Below, one piece after another: positions 24,955 through 31,813 of a DNA stretch of 40,417 bases. Source of the DNA: an uncultured Clostridia bacterium (lineage in GTDB: Bacteria > Bacillota > Clostridia > Christensenellales > Borkfalkiaceae); assembly GCA_945949395.1 (NCBI GenBank), contig CAMFEK010000014.1, forward strand, positions 1-40,417, in the 5' to 3' direction. The translations under genes and the position numbers were made by a program. Under the pieces are notes generated by a model. The model was not told the origin of the DNA, did no database searches, and saw nothing but the letters and a program-made list of their open reading frames with translations. How positions within the stretch are numbered: position 1 is the first letter of the stretch; every line of letters starts with the position of its first letter.

Positions 24955-26532
24955 TTAATAGGATTTTTGCAAACGTTTCAGGAACGCGATACATTCCTTC
25001 ATCGTATCTTTGCCGAAGGTAGCGTCCAGGAAGGATATGAGCCCCTTGATCTCGTCTCGGATAAGTCCCAAATTCAAGCTTTCGAATTTTCTGAACACTT
25101 TCGTGGCGAGGATATAATCGAGTCCTTCCAATTCGTCCCCGCCGCACGCAACGTACACGGGCACGAAAATTTTTAGCTGTTTCAAAATACGGTTACCGAA
25201 CGCCACGCGGAAATGTTCGATCACGAAATTATCGAGCTTTTCTACTTTTCCCAGCATTTCGTCGGATACGGGGCGTTCTTCCAGGGCTTTTGCGTATAAT
25301 TTTTCCACTCGGCTGTAACTTACCCTTCTCGCCTCGGTTGCAGGCGCGTCGAAGGGAACGCCCTTTTTATCAAGGTTGATGACGAAAGCTCGGTCGTAAA
25401 CCTTATCCGAAACGGCGAAGGTAGAGTCGTCGTTGTTTGCCGTGCCGATATACCACACGTTCGTGGGAATTTTCAGTTTTCCGTCGACGAGCAAAGCGGG
25501 GTCGTTCGGCCAGACGGAAGGCACGAGCTGAATTTTCCACTCTTCGGGATCGGGCATTTCCAAAATGGACAACATTTCCGCAAAATAGTATTCTACGCGC
25601 GCGATATTCATTTCGTCGAGCACGATGATGTTGATGTCGTCGGTATAAGCGGATTCATAAATGCGGCGCAGCACTTCGGTTTCGTTGAATTTTTTGGTAA
25701 ATTCGTTAAAGAATCCGAACAGCTCCGAGCGGTCTCTCCATGACGGCTGAACGGAAGAGATAGTGGTGTCGTTTTCAAAATATTTCCCCATCACGTACGG
25801 AAGGGAAGTTTTACCCGTACCCGAAATACCTTGCAAAAGGATCATTTTGGTAGACGCAAAACCGGCTATCATGAGCCGTATGGTTTTGATTTCGTAAAAC
25901 AGACGGGAGTTGGAGCAGGCAAAGTTTCGAATTTCGTCACAGAGATCTGCAAGGGTGAGATCCTCGTCCTCGTAAGCGGGCGGAACGTAGTTGGAATACT
26001 TTTCGTCCACAGCGGAAAGGCGATAAAATCTCGGCTCCTGAATGGGCAGTTGCTCTGCGGGGCGCGCGTCCGCCGCCGCAACGACTTCCCCGACGTAAGC
26101 GTCGGGAATAACCTCGCCGCCCTCGTTTTTTTCCGCGATCGGCTCCCCTACGCCGACCGTAGCGCCGCCCTTTAACGCCATGATGCGTTCCTTCTCCTTG
26201 TTCAGGCGAACGACGTCTTTATGCAGCACCGCGATCTCTTCGAGCAAGTCCTCGTTGCAAACGAGAGAAGAACGGAATCTGATATACTTTCTGATAAACA
26301 GTACGAGCAGAAAGATAAGTCCGATCCAGAACGCGTAAACGAGAACGAACGTAAGCACGGCAAGGATCCAGCCGACAGCGCCGAATTCGCCCTGATACTG
26401 CGAAAATAGCCCGAAATAAGTTCCGAAGTCGAAAATATGAATGAGTCCCAAAAAGAAGGACTTAATGCCTTGCCAGATTCCGCTGAACATGGTCGTGATA
26501 AACGCAAAAAACCAGTTCAAAAAAGCGTCCAT
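24955..26532 (-). CDS. Membrane-anchored McrB-like AAA+ NTPase
   Basis: 525 aa from ATG 26532 (GGAGG 8 nt upstream; the TTG at 26547 overlaps the RBS and is rejected). Residues 1-35 are amphipathic/hydrophobic, 52-82 is a strong TM, then a coiled coil (about 95-120) and linker. The AAA core carries Walker A GISGTGKTS (235-243), Walker B IIVLDEMN (302-309), sensor-1 region GTANNDDST (363-371) aligning with the MNTAD GTP-specificity motif of McrB with N366 and D369 kept, and Arg381 in YDRAF as finger. McrB normally has an N-terminal DNA-binding domain; here membrane segments take its place. Operon with DUF2357 and two SipW peptidases suggests envelope rather than DNA work. Confidence 0.82.
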   Translation of the reverse strand: MDAFLNWFFAFITTMFSGIWQGIKSFFLGLIHIFDFGTYFGLFSQYQGEFGAVGWILAVLTFVLVYAFWIGLIFLLVLFIRKYIRFRSSLVCNEDLLEEIAVLHKDVVRLNKEKERIMALKGGATVGVGEPIAEKNEGGEVIPDAYVGEVVAAADARPAEQLPIQEPRFYRLSAVDEKYSNYVPPAYEDEDLTLADLCDEIRNFACSNSRLFYEIKTIRLMIAGFASTKMILLQGISGTGKTSLPYVMGKYFENDTTISSVQPSWRDRSELFGFFNEFTKKFNETEVLRRIYESAYTDDINIIVLDEMNIARVEYYFAEMLSILEMPDPEEWKIQLVPSVWPNDPALLVDGKLKIPTNVWYIGTANNDDSTFAVSDKVYDRAFVINLDKKGVPFDAPATEARRVSYSRVEKLYAKALEERPVSDEMLGKVEKLDNFVIEHFRVAFGNRILKQLKIFVPVYVACGGDELEGLDYILATKVFRKFESLNLGLIRDEIKGLISFLDATFGKDTMKECIAFLKRLQKSY

Positions 26533-26612
26533 TCGCTTTGCCTCCAAAAAATGTAGGGAATAAACTCCGAGCTTGCCGCAAGCCCGAACGTAAGAAAATC
26601 AACCGAAAAAGA

Positions 26613-27377
26613 TTATTCGGTCGGATTTTCGGTTTCGTTAGAATGAGAAGATACTTCAGCGCTTTCGGAAATCGATTTCTGCTCTTGCGCACGGGCGTTT
26701 TCTACCCTCTGACGGGCAAGATATTCCTCCACCGCGCGCTGCTTGATAAGTTCCTCTTCTTCCTTTGTAATCTGTTTTTTATCTTTATTGCGCACCTTAT
26801 TTATGGTGAGTACCATGACGACGAGCTCGTAGACGAAGAACGCCCCCAAGGGTATCACGACACAAACGAGAAAACCCGTGTTGCTGCGCAGGAACGCGAT
26901 AGCCGAGCCGATTCCGCCGATTCTTTTCCCCGTCCATACGGCTTCGATATCGCCGACGCCGATAGGCGCGTCGGGGACGAAGGAGACCTCTCTATTGTCC
27001 CCCTGCGTAACGTACGTCACGACGCCGCTCTCGGAAACGCGTCTTTCGATGATTCTGTGCGTATTGAGCACCTTGCCGTCTATGCCGTCTCCGGCGAGAT
27101 CGGTGAAGTAGGAGACGACGTCCCCTTCCTGCAGATTTTTCTTTTCTTCGTCGCTTAACACGCGGCAGATAATGAGGTCGCCTTTCTTAAACCCTTCGGG
27201 CCCGTTCATCGAATCCGACGAAACGGTTAAAAAGCAGGTGTCGCCGAATTTCGGATATCCCGCGTTGCTCGCCTGCGCAGAAAACGCAAAGATGGTCATT
27301 AAAAGCGCGAGTACGAGAAAAATCCACAAAAAAACGTTGACGACGATTTTGATAATCTTCTTTACTTTCTGATTCAT
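26613..27377 (-). CDS. Second SipW-like type I signal peptidase (S26B)
   Basis: 254 aa from ATG 27377 (AAAGGA RBS). A longer frame to 27485 would start upstream of the promoter and is rejected. TM1 about 10-34, nucleophile Ser in SSDSMNGPEG (about residue 57), KKGDLIICR, NTHRII with catalytic His, VTQGDNREVS, TM2 about 165-190, then a long charged tail with coiled-coil character. Same Ser-His S26B type as the peptidase at 22510 but with a different tail, so the two are paralogues flanking the AAA/DUF2357 pair. First gene after its own promoter and closest peptidase to the TasA-like genes. Confidence 0.87.
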   Translation of the reverse strand: MNQKVKKIIKIVVNVFLWIFLVLALLMTIFAFSAQASNAGYPKFGDTCFLTVSSDSMNGPEGFKKGDLIICRVLSDEEKKNLQEGDVVSYFTDLAGDGIDGKVLNTHRIIERRVSESGVVTYVTQGDNREVSFVPDAPIGVGDIEAVWTGKRIGGIGSAIAFLRSNTGFLVCVVIPLGAFFVYELVVMVLTINKVRNKDKKQITKEEEELIKQRAVEEYLARQRVENARAQEQKSISESAEVSSHSNETENPTE

Positions 27378-27390
27378 AATAGCGTCCTTT

Positions 27391-27419
27391 GTTATATATT
27401 TTTTTGAATAAAAAGTCAA
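27391..27419 (-). promoter_or_regulatory. Promoter of the sipW-AAA-DUF2357-sipW operon
   Basis: TTGACT (27414-27419), 17-bp spacer, TATAAC (27391-27396) on the minus strand, 13 bp from the start codon region. Confidence 0.75.
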
Positions 27420-27465
27420 TTGAATTTCATGAGAAACTGTAAAAAATGGAATGGGTGGAGCCGAT

Positions 27466-27505
27466 AAAAAAACGCCGCGAAACAAAAATTCCGCACAGGG
27501 GCGTC
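27466..27505 (-). terminator. Terminator downstream of the TasA-like operon
   Basis: On the minus strand GACGCC pairs with GGCGTT, with an inner GCGGAA/TTTCGC stem, followed by seven T. It separates the fibre operon from the promoter at 27391-27419. Confidence 0.65.
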
Positions 27506-27732
27506 GAAAACCTTGCGCGGAAACTTTTCAGATTCGTTACCGTTTTACCGCGTTCGTCCGCACCGCAGCGGATAAGGGCAGGACGTCCCGCAAGCTATGG
27601 TAAAAAAGCACGACTTATCCTCTTGAGAAAACGGCGGGCGCACGGCTCTCTGACGCGTCGGATAAGTATTTTGCCGCGGCAAGGCTCTTGATTCCCCTTG
27701 CCGCGGATTCAATCTTATGTATTGTTATGGAA
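27506..27732 (-). other. Long 3' untranslated region of the TasA-like gene
   Basis: No gene supported. It contains a perfect 11-bp hairpin CCGCGGCAAGG/CCTTGCCGCGG (27674-27684 and 27696-27706) without a T tract, and ACTTATCC/GGATAAGT inverted copies farther down. The hairpin may stabilise or cap an abundant matrix-protein mRNA. Confidence 0.5.
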
Positions 27733-28530
27733 TTAAGAACCGGAAACTGCCTTAACGTCAAACTTCAATTCAAGGTCAGCCCCTTTCAATTTTTCCTTAT
27801 TATTAGTGAAAACTTTAACATCATTCCCATCGTAATAGATATAAATGTTAACTGTAATCACAGTACTATCGGTAATATTGCTGCTTCCCTGTATAGAAGT
27901 TGCTACGCTACTACTGTTAAGGACTGCAAAACCACCGTCGCTCGTCGTAATGAGTGCTCTCGCCGCAGTTATATCCTCACCACCATTTTTCTGGGTGAAA
28001 GTAGGTGTTACCGTAAGCTCATTTGCTGCGTTTGCTCCTTTTGCAACGGTGAGATAAACCGTTCTTTCGATTACATAACCAGTAAAATTAGTTAACTGTT
28101 TTGCGCTACTCGAATCAATAGCAGCTGCATTAGAAGCTAAAGCGTTAGCGGTGTACCAGTTAGTAGCTGCAGCTGCCGTTGCCGTATTATTAACTTTTAC
28201 CCCGGCTGTGGTAATAGGACTCCCATCAACAGTTTTGCCGCTCGTGGTAAGATAGCCAACTTCCGTATCTCCAAGAGCGGGGGCACAAGGAAATACTTTA
28301 GCCTCTGCCTCGTTTACCGTCAATGTAGCGGTCGTACTATTTTCTGTTTGAATATCCGAAGCACTCTCTTTTGTGCTACTGATAAGTAAATATGTATTAT
28401 CCGATTTAGCGGTTACTTGCATATCCGTAGCTTTTACAGTAGTATTCAAAGAGAACCATGCAAAGGTGGAGGATGCAAACATAGAGGCCGCGACAAGCGT
28501 CATACAAATTGCAGAGAATAATTTTTTCAT
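27733..28530 (-). CDS. TasA/CalY-like secreted fibre protein with SipW-type signal
   Basis: 265 aa. The N-terminus MKKLFSAICMTLVAASMFAS then STFAWFSLNTTVKA is the SipW-dependent signal pattern, with cleavage expected near STFA and the WFS motif right after it. The mature part is Thr/Ser/Ala/Asn/Val-rich, beta-strand-like, with few charges and a single Cys, as in camelysin/TasA-type fibre subunits. RBS AAGGAG is 6 nt from ATG. The gene is visibly less GC-rich than its neighbours. It lies downstream of the c-di-GMP riboswitch operon genes and upstream of two SipW-like peptidases, which gives strong contextual support for a biofilm-matrix or surface-fibre role. Confidence 0.78.
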   Translation of the reverse strand: MKKLFSAICMTLVAASMFASSTFAWFSLNTTVKATDMQVTAKSDNTYLLISSTKESASDIQTENSTTATLTVNEAEAKVFPCAPALGDTEVGYLTTSGKTVDGSPITTAGVKVNNTATAAAATNWYTANALASNAAAIDSSSAKQLTNFTGYVIERTVYLTVAKGANAANELTVTPTFTQKNGGEDITAARALITTSDGGFAVLNSSSVATSIQGSSNITDSTVITVNIYIYYDGNDVKVFTNNKEKLKGADLELKFDVKAVSGS

Positions 28531-28617
28531 GTTCTACTCCTTAATAGAAAAGATTTTTTTATTATCAGCGCAAAGCGATTGCGCCATTAACCGTTTTTAT
28601 CTATGCGCCGTCGACGA

Positions 28618-29364
28618 TTATACGTCGGACGTACCGACGACACTGAATTTCATATCCAACTTCATAATTCCGCCGATGATGGAATCCACGCAGTCGGGGT
28701 CGTTGCCCTCCAGCCATATCACGACGGTATATTTCATCACGTCGCCGGGCTTGAAATCGGCAACCGTATCTTTCACTACGATCGTTTTATTGAAAAACGC
28801 CGTCGTGTTCGGTTCGGGGACGGAATTGCCGTCGTCGTCCACGCCTGCCGCACGCGCATAGTCGATTTTGGACAACAGCTCGCCGTTATAGTTGGAGATA
28901 AGACGTATGCGTACCGCTTTTTCGATATTCATCGTCATGTTGGCGATATTGATGGAATAGTCGTACGACAGCGCCTCCTTGCCCGTATTTTTGCAATAGA
29001 AGGTGTAACAAAGATAATTGTCGCCGCTGTCGTTCCCGTCGACCGCGCCAAGATCGATTTCGTCGAGCAGAGCGCCGTCGATGTTGGTGATCTCTTCGGC
29101 GGCTTTGCAGTCGAGGCGCGCCGTGGGAGAGGAAAAATATCTGTCCTCGGACAAGGACAAGCCGTATTGCAGAACGTGGTATTTATTCACCGATACGGTG
29201 AAACTGCCGAATTTTGTGTACATGACCGAAATCACGTAGATGAGCACCATCAGCACGACGATAGTCGCCAGGATAGCGGGAATGATTTTTCTGAGGATAC
29301 GGTGCGTGCGGACTTCCGCCGCGCGCCGTCTGATAAAGGATTCGCCTTTTTTTTCGGAAATCAT
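28618..29364 (-). CDS. Membrane-anchored TasA/CalY-like beta-sandwich protein
   Basis: 248 aa. A basic cytoplasmic N-terminus (about 26 residues) precedes one TM (27-49) and an extracellular domain: FTVSVNKYHVLQYGLSLSED, YLCYTFYCKNTGKEALSYDY, and at the end KYTVVIWLEGNDPDCVDSII then GGIMKLDMKFSV. That last pattern is typical of the closing strands of CalY/TasA-type domains. There is no cleavable SipW motif, so it probably stays in the membrane as an anchor or nucleator for the secreted subunit. Its ATG overlaps the stop of the degenerate EAL gene by 4 nt, implying coupled translation. Family call is moderate; topology is clear. Confidence 0.65.
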   Translation of the reverse strand: MISEKKGESFIRRRAAEVRTHRILRKIIPAILATIVVLMVLIYVISVMYTKFGSFTVSVNKYHVLQYGLSLSEDRYFSSPTARLDCKAAEEITNIDGALLDEIDLGAVDGNDSGDNYLCYTFYCKNTGKEALSYDYSINIANMTMNIEKAVRIRLISNYNGELLSKIDYARAAGVDDDGNSVPEPNTTAFFNKTIVVKDTVADFKPGDVMKYTVVIWLEGNDPDCVDSIIGGIMKLDMKFSVVGTSDV

Positions 29365-30158
29365 ATATCGTACTCTGCCTTTGCGACGTTAACCGCTTGT
29401 TCGAGCGTCAGCAAAGCCGCGCCGATATCGGAAAAACCCGCACAATCGGTGTTTCTGAGTTCGCGGCGCTTTTCGCTTTCGCCTTCCGCAAACGCTTCCA
29501 CCCCCATGCTTTTGATATACGATACCATAGCGGGTATAAGCTGAGGTTTGTCGCGACTGCCCGCCCACGCCGTGGCGGCGCTATCGAGCATTACCGCATA
29601 GGGTGAAACGGAAACCAGCTTGGAAAGCGGAAATTCGTCCTTGCCGCATCCGCAGATCATCGTTTTTACTTTTAATAACTGTATATCGAGCAGCGCCCTC
29701 CGCGCTTTTTCCGCCTGTTTTTCCATCAGGCTTGCGGGAAATTCTATGCAGAGCATGGAAGGTTTTCTCAATCGGACGCTCTTTATCGCGTCGGAAAGAA
29801 TACCGTACAAATCGACCTCCGGATTTTCGACCGCCTCCGCGGGACAGCGCAGAGAAAGAAACTGAACGGGCGGGTCGCAATCCTTGAATTGCTTGATGGC
29901 GGATATCACGCGTTTGAGAACGTGACGAAACAATTCTATGCCCGTTTCGCTCTTGTCGCAAACGTGGGTATACGCCGCCTCGTTCAGCGTGCCCGCGATC
30001 ACCGAATGGATCAACGTTTCCGTTCTGAATGCGATGGGTCTGCCCGATTCGCAATCGACCACGGGTTTGAAAAGGAGAGTTACGGGGGCAACGCCGCTGT
30101 CTACGGAGAGTTGAACGTATTCGTCAAACGTAGGCGAGCCGCTGATATGTTCCATCAT
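29361..30158 (-). CDS. Degenerate EAL-domain protein, likely c-di-GMP receptor
   Basis: 265 aa, soluble. The EAL fold can be followed: LLFKPVVDCESGRPIAFRTE stands for the FQP...EALxRW strand, LCIEFPASL for LEITES, ICGCGKDEFPLSKLVSVSPY for the DDFGTGYSSL loop, VMLD for LKID, and VEAFAEGES for VVAEGVET. Almost every metal-binding and catalytic residue is changed (TET for EAL, GCGKDE for DDFGTG), so no phosphodiesterase activity is expected. A c-di-GMP-binding or protein-interaction role is inferred. First gene of the riboswitch-controlled operon, RBS AAGGAG, 4-nt overlap with the membrane-anchored TasA-like gene. Confidence 0.72.
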   Translation of the reverse strand: MMEHISGSPTFDEYVQLSVDSGVAPVTLLFKPVVDCESGRPIAFRTETLIHSVIAGTLNEAAYTHVCDKSETGIELFRHVLKRVISAIKQFKDCDPPVQFLSLRCPAEAVENPEVDLYGILSDAIKSVRLRKPSMLCIEFPASLMEKQAEKARRALLDIQLLKVKTMICGCGKDEFPLSKLVSVSPYAVMLDSAATAWAGSRDKPQLIPAMVSYIKSMGVEAFAEGESEKRRELRNTDCAGFSDIGAALLTLEQAVNVAKAEYDI

Positions 30159-30251
30159 CCGTTTTCATCTCCTTACATCTATTTTTTTACTCGAATAACG
30201 TTTATGTAATCGACTCTTTTCCGTTTACGACGATGCTTATCAATAGAATCG

Positions 30252-30293
30252 TTTCTGCTTTGCTTTGCAAAGCAGAAAGGGTACCCTTTCTGC
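30252..30293. repeat. Two overlapping, mutually exclusive hairpins in the operon leader
   Basis: TTTCTGCTTTGC (30252-30263) pairs with GCAAAGCAGAAA (30267-30278) around TTT. A 22-bp perfect palindrome centred on GGGTACCC occupies 30272-30293. They share 30272-30278, so only one can form. Located about 100 nt before the first start codon, after the riboswitch terminator. Confidence 0.8.
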
Positions 30294-30359
30294 AATATTT
30301 ATGAAAAAATTACCCAACTGCGATCACTTAGTTGCACGATATTATTTGATCCAAACGAC

Positions 30360-30424
30360 AAAAAAGCGCAGCAGTTATAATCGGATCGTTCCGTATCGGA
30401 GAGTTCCGTTTGCAACTGGCTGCC
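30360..30424 (-). terminator. Terminator of the c-di-GMP riboswitch
   Basis: Minus strand GCAGCCAGTT (30414-30423), which is also the aptamer 3' strand, pairs with AACTGCTGC (30368-30376) with one bulged C, followed by GCTTTTTT (T run at 30360-30365). Aptamer and terminator compete for 30414-30423, predicting an ON switch. Confidence 0.72.
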
Positions 30425-30478
30425 ATCTTTTTTAGGCCCTATAGCTTTGCGTCACACGCTTTTGCGTGTTTTGCCGAA
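30411..30478 (-). ncRNA. c-di-GMP-I (GEMM-I) riboswitch aptamer
   Basis: The minus strand shows the GEMM-I core in order: GGCAAAACACG with a short hairpin (ACACGC-AAAA-GCGTGT), GACGCAAAGC, a short stem end, GGGCCTAA, an A-rich loop, ATGGCAGCC and AGTTGC closing on the 5' GCAA. The invariant ACGCAAAGC and GGCCTAA elements are exact. It lies about 90 nt downstream of a near-consensus promoter and about 250 nt upstream of the degenerate EAL/TasA-like operon. It should sense c-di-GMP made by the diguanylate cyclases encoded just upstream. Confidence 0.88.
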
Positions 30479-30565
30479 ATAATATCGATTATGAAAATTC
30501 CCCTTCCCATCCGCTCGTTCGTCGTGGGGGAAGAACAGACTTGCTATTGCTCCGTCTATGTTTGT

Positions 30566-30594
30566 ATTGTAACACACAAACTTATGCTTGTCAA
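30566..30594 (-). promoter_or_regulatory. Promoter of the c-di-GMP riboswitch operon
   Basis: TTGACA (30589-30594), 17-bp spacer, TACAAT (30566-30571) on the minus strand: full -35 and 5/6 -10 match. Confidence 0.88.
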
Positions 30595-30654
30595 GAAAAT
30601 ATAAAAAATTTATATAAATTTTACAACGTTTTTTATCCGATTCTATCCGTCTAT

Positions 30655-31704
30655 TCAAACACGTTTGAGACCTTTGCCGCGTTGCTTGTAATAGTCGTCT
30701 TTCGCCCGATACATTTCCCCTTCCGCCTCTTCGAGAAGTTTATCCGGATTGATTTCGTCGCGGCTTTGCACCGCGCAACCGATAGAAAAAACGCCGTCGT
30801 TATCTTCGGAAAAACGTTTCAGCGATTCGACCTTTTTCTCCGTTTCCGTCGGATCTTGATCCGCCACGAGCGCGACGAATTCGTCTCCGCCCATACGATA
30901 GACGTCCTTCTCGCCGAAACGATTTTTCAGCTCGCTCGCTATCTGCTTGAGCATTTCGTCGCCCGCCTTGTGTCCGCGGCTGTTGTTCAGCTCGTGTAGC
31001 CCGTTCGCGTCGAGATATACGCAACAGATATTTTCCTTGCTTTTCTCGAGGTATCCGTTTTTATTGATTTCGAAAGAATTTCTGTTTTGAACGCCCGTGA
31101 GAAGATCGGTGTTGATCAGCCTCTTCGCCTCGTTTGCAAACAGATATTTTTGAAGTCTCAACCGAATGGTATAATAGCACATCAACACGCCGATCACGGA
31201 AAAGAACGCCACGTGCAAGACGTCCACGATCATAACGGACGGGTCTTTGAGAAAAAACGCCGCGATAACGTAGACAAAAGCGAAAAATTCGATGAAGGCC
31301 CCGATTTTTATCGGTCTATCGGTGAACAACAGCGGACCGATCTGGAGAAACACGATAAAGGTCACCGCGTTTTTATCCGGCGCGACGACGAACGAAAGGA
31401 TCATCCCCATTACCAAAAAAAGGCTCCAAAAAAGATAAATGAAAACTTTCAAAGCGGCATCGCTCAACTTGCCGTATCGGGCGATGAGGAAAACCGCAAT
31501 ATCCACGACGAGGACGCTCAAATACAGCCATTTTCCGACTCGGAAAACTTCCGTAAACAAGGAAAGGACGAATAACGCCGTCATAAAAATTGTCGAGACA
31601 AAGGAACAAAGCCGCAATTCCCGCAGATTGTCCTCGAATATTTCGTTCTTTATCCTATTATATTCCTCTTTGCCGATTCCGGCATATAAAAGCTTGTTTT
31701 TCAT
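30655..31704 (-). CDS. Membrane diguanylate cyclase
   Basis: 349 aa. About six hydrophobic segments (residues 32-180) precede a GGDEF domain with TDLLTGVQNRNSF, DANGLHELNNSRGH, GDEML and the active motif RMGGDEF (GGDEF at 272-276). The inhibitory I-site RxxD is not kept (GEKD at 264-267), so product inhibition is probably lost. No extracytoplasmic sensor domain is evident. ATG 31704 is 15 nt from AGGAG; an in-frame CTG three codons earlier has a better distance and might be the true start. It lies between the REC-GGDEF-EAL gene and the c-di-GMP riboswitch promoter. Confidence 0.88.
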   Translation of the reverse strand: MKNKLLYAGIGKEEYNRIKNEIFEDNLRELRLCSFVSTIFMTALFVLSLFTEVFRVGKWLYLSVLVVDIAVFLIARYGKLSDAALKVFIYLFWSLFLVMGMILSFVVAPDKNAVTFIVFLQIGPLLFTDRPIKIGAFIEFFAFVYVIAAFFLKDPSVMIVDVLHVAFFSVIGVLMCYYTIRLRLQKYLFANEAKRLINTDLLTGVQNRNSFEINKNGYLEKSKENICCVYLDANGLHELNNSRGHKAGDEMLKQIASELKNRFGEKDVYRMGGDEFVALVADQDPTETEKKVESLKRFSEDNDGVFSIGCAVQSRDEINPDKLLEEAEGEMYRAKDDYYKQRGKGLKRV

Positions 31705-31813
31705 TTGTGTCAGTAGATACTCCTATTGTCAAATTTCACACCGTCCCCGCCTTTCAGGCGTGTTGGAACGGAATATTTTTAACGACCCGCTTTCTCAAAA
31801 GCGGGGCTATCGG

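Noticed and set aside
23181..26532. Calling the AAA/DUF2357 pair a type IV McrBC restriction system
   Set aside because: No DNA-binding domain on the AAA protein, membrane segments instead, no nuclease motif in the partner, and an operon with signal peptidases rather than defence genes.
27446..27691. Small plus-strand gene in the gap after the SipW gene
   Set aside because: Basic, low-complexity translation, no RBS, and it overlaps a terminator and hairpins of the opposite strand.
27674..27706. Terminator directly after the TasA-like gene
   Set aside because: A perfect 11-bp stem but no T tract on either strand; the T-tailed hairpin at 27466-27505 is the better terminator.
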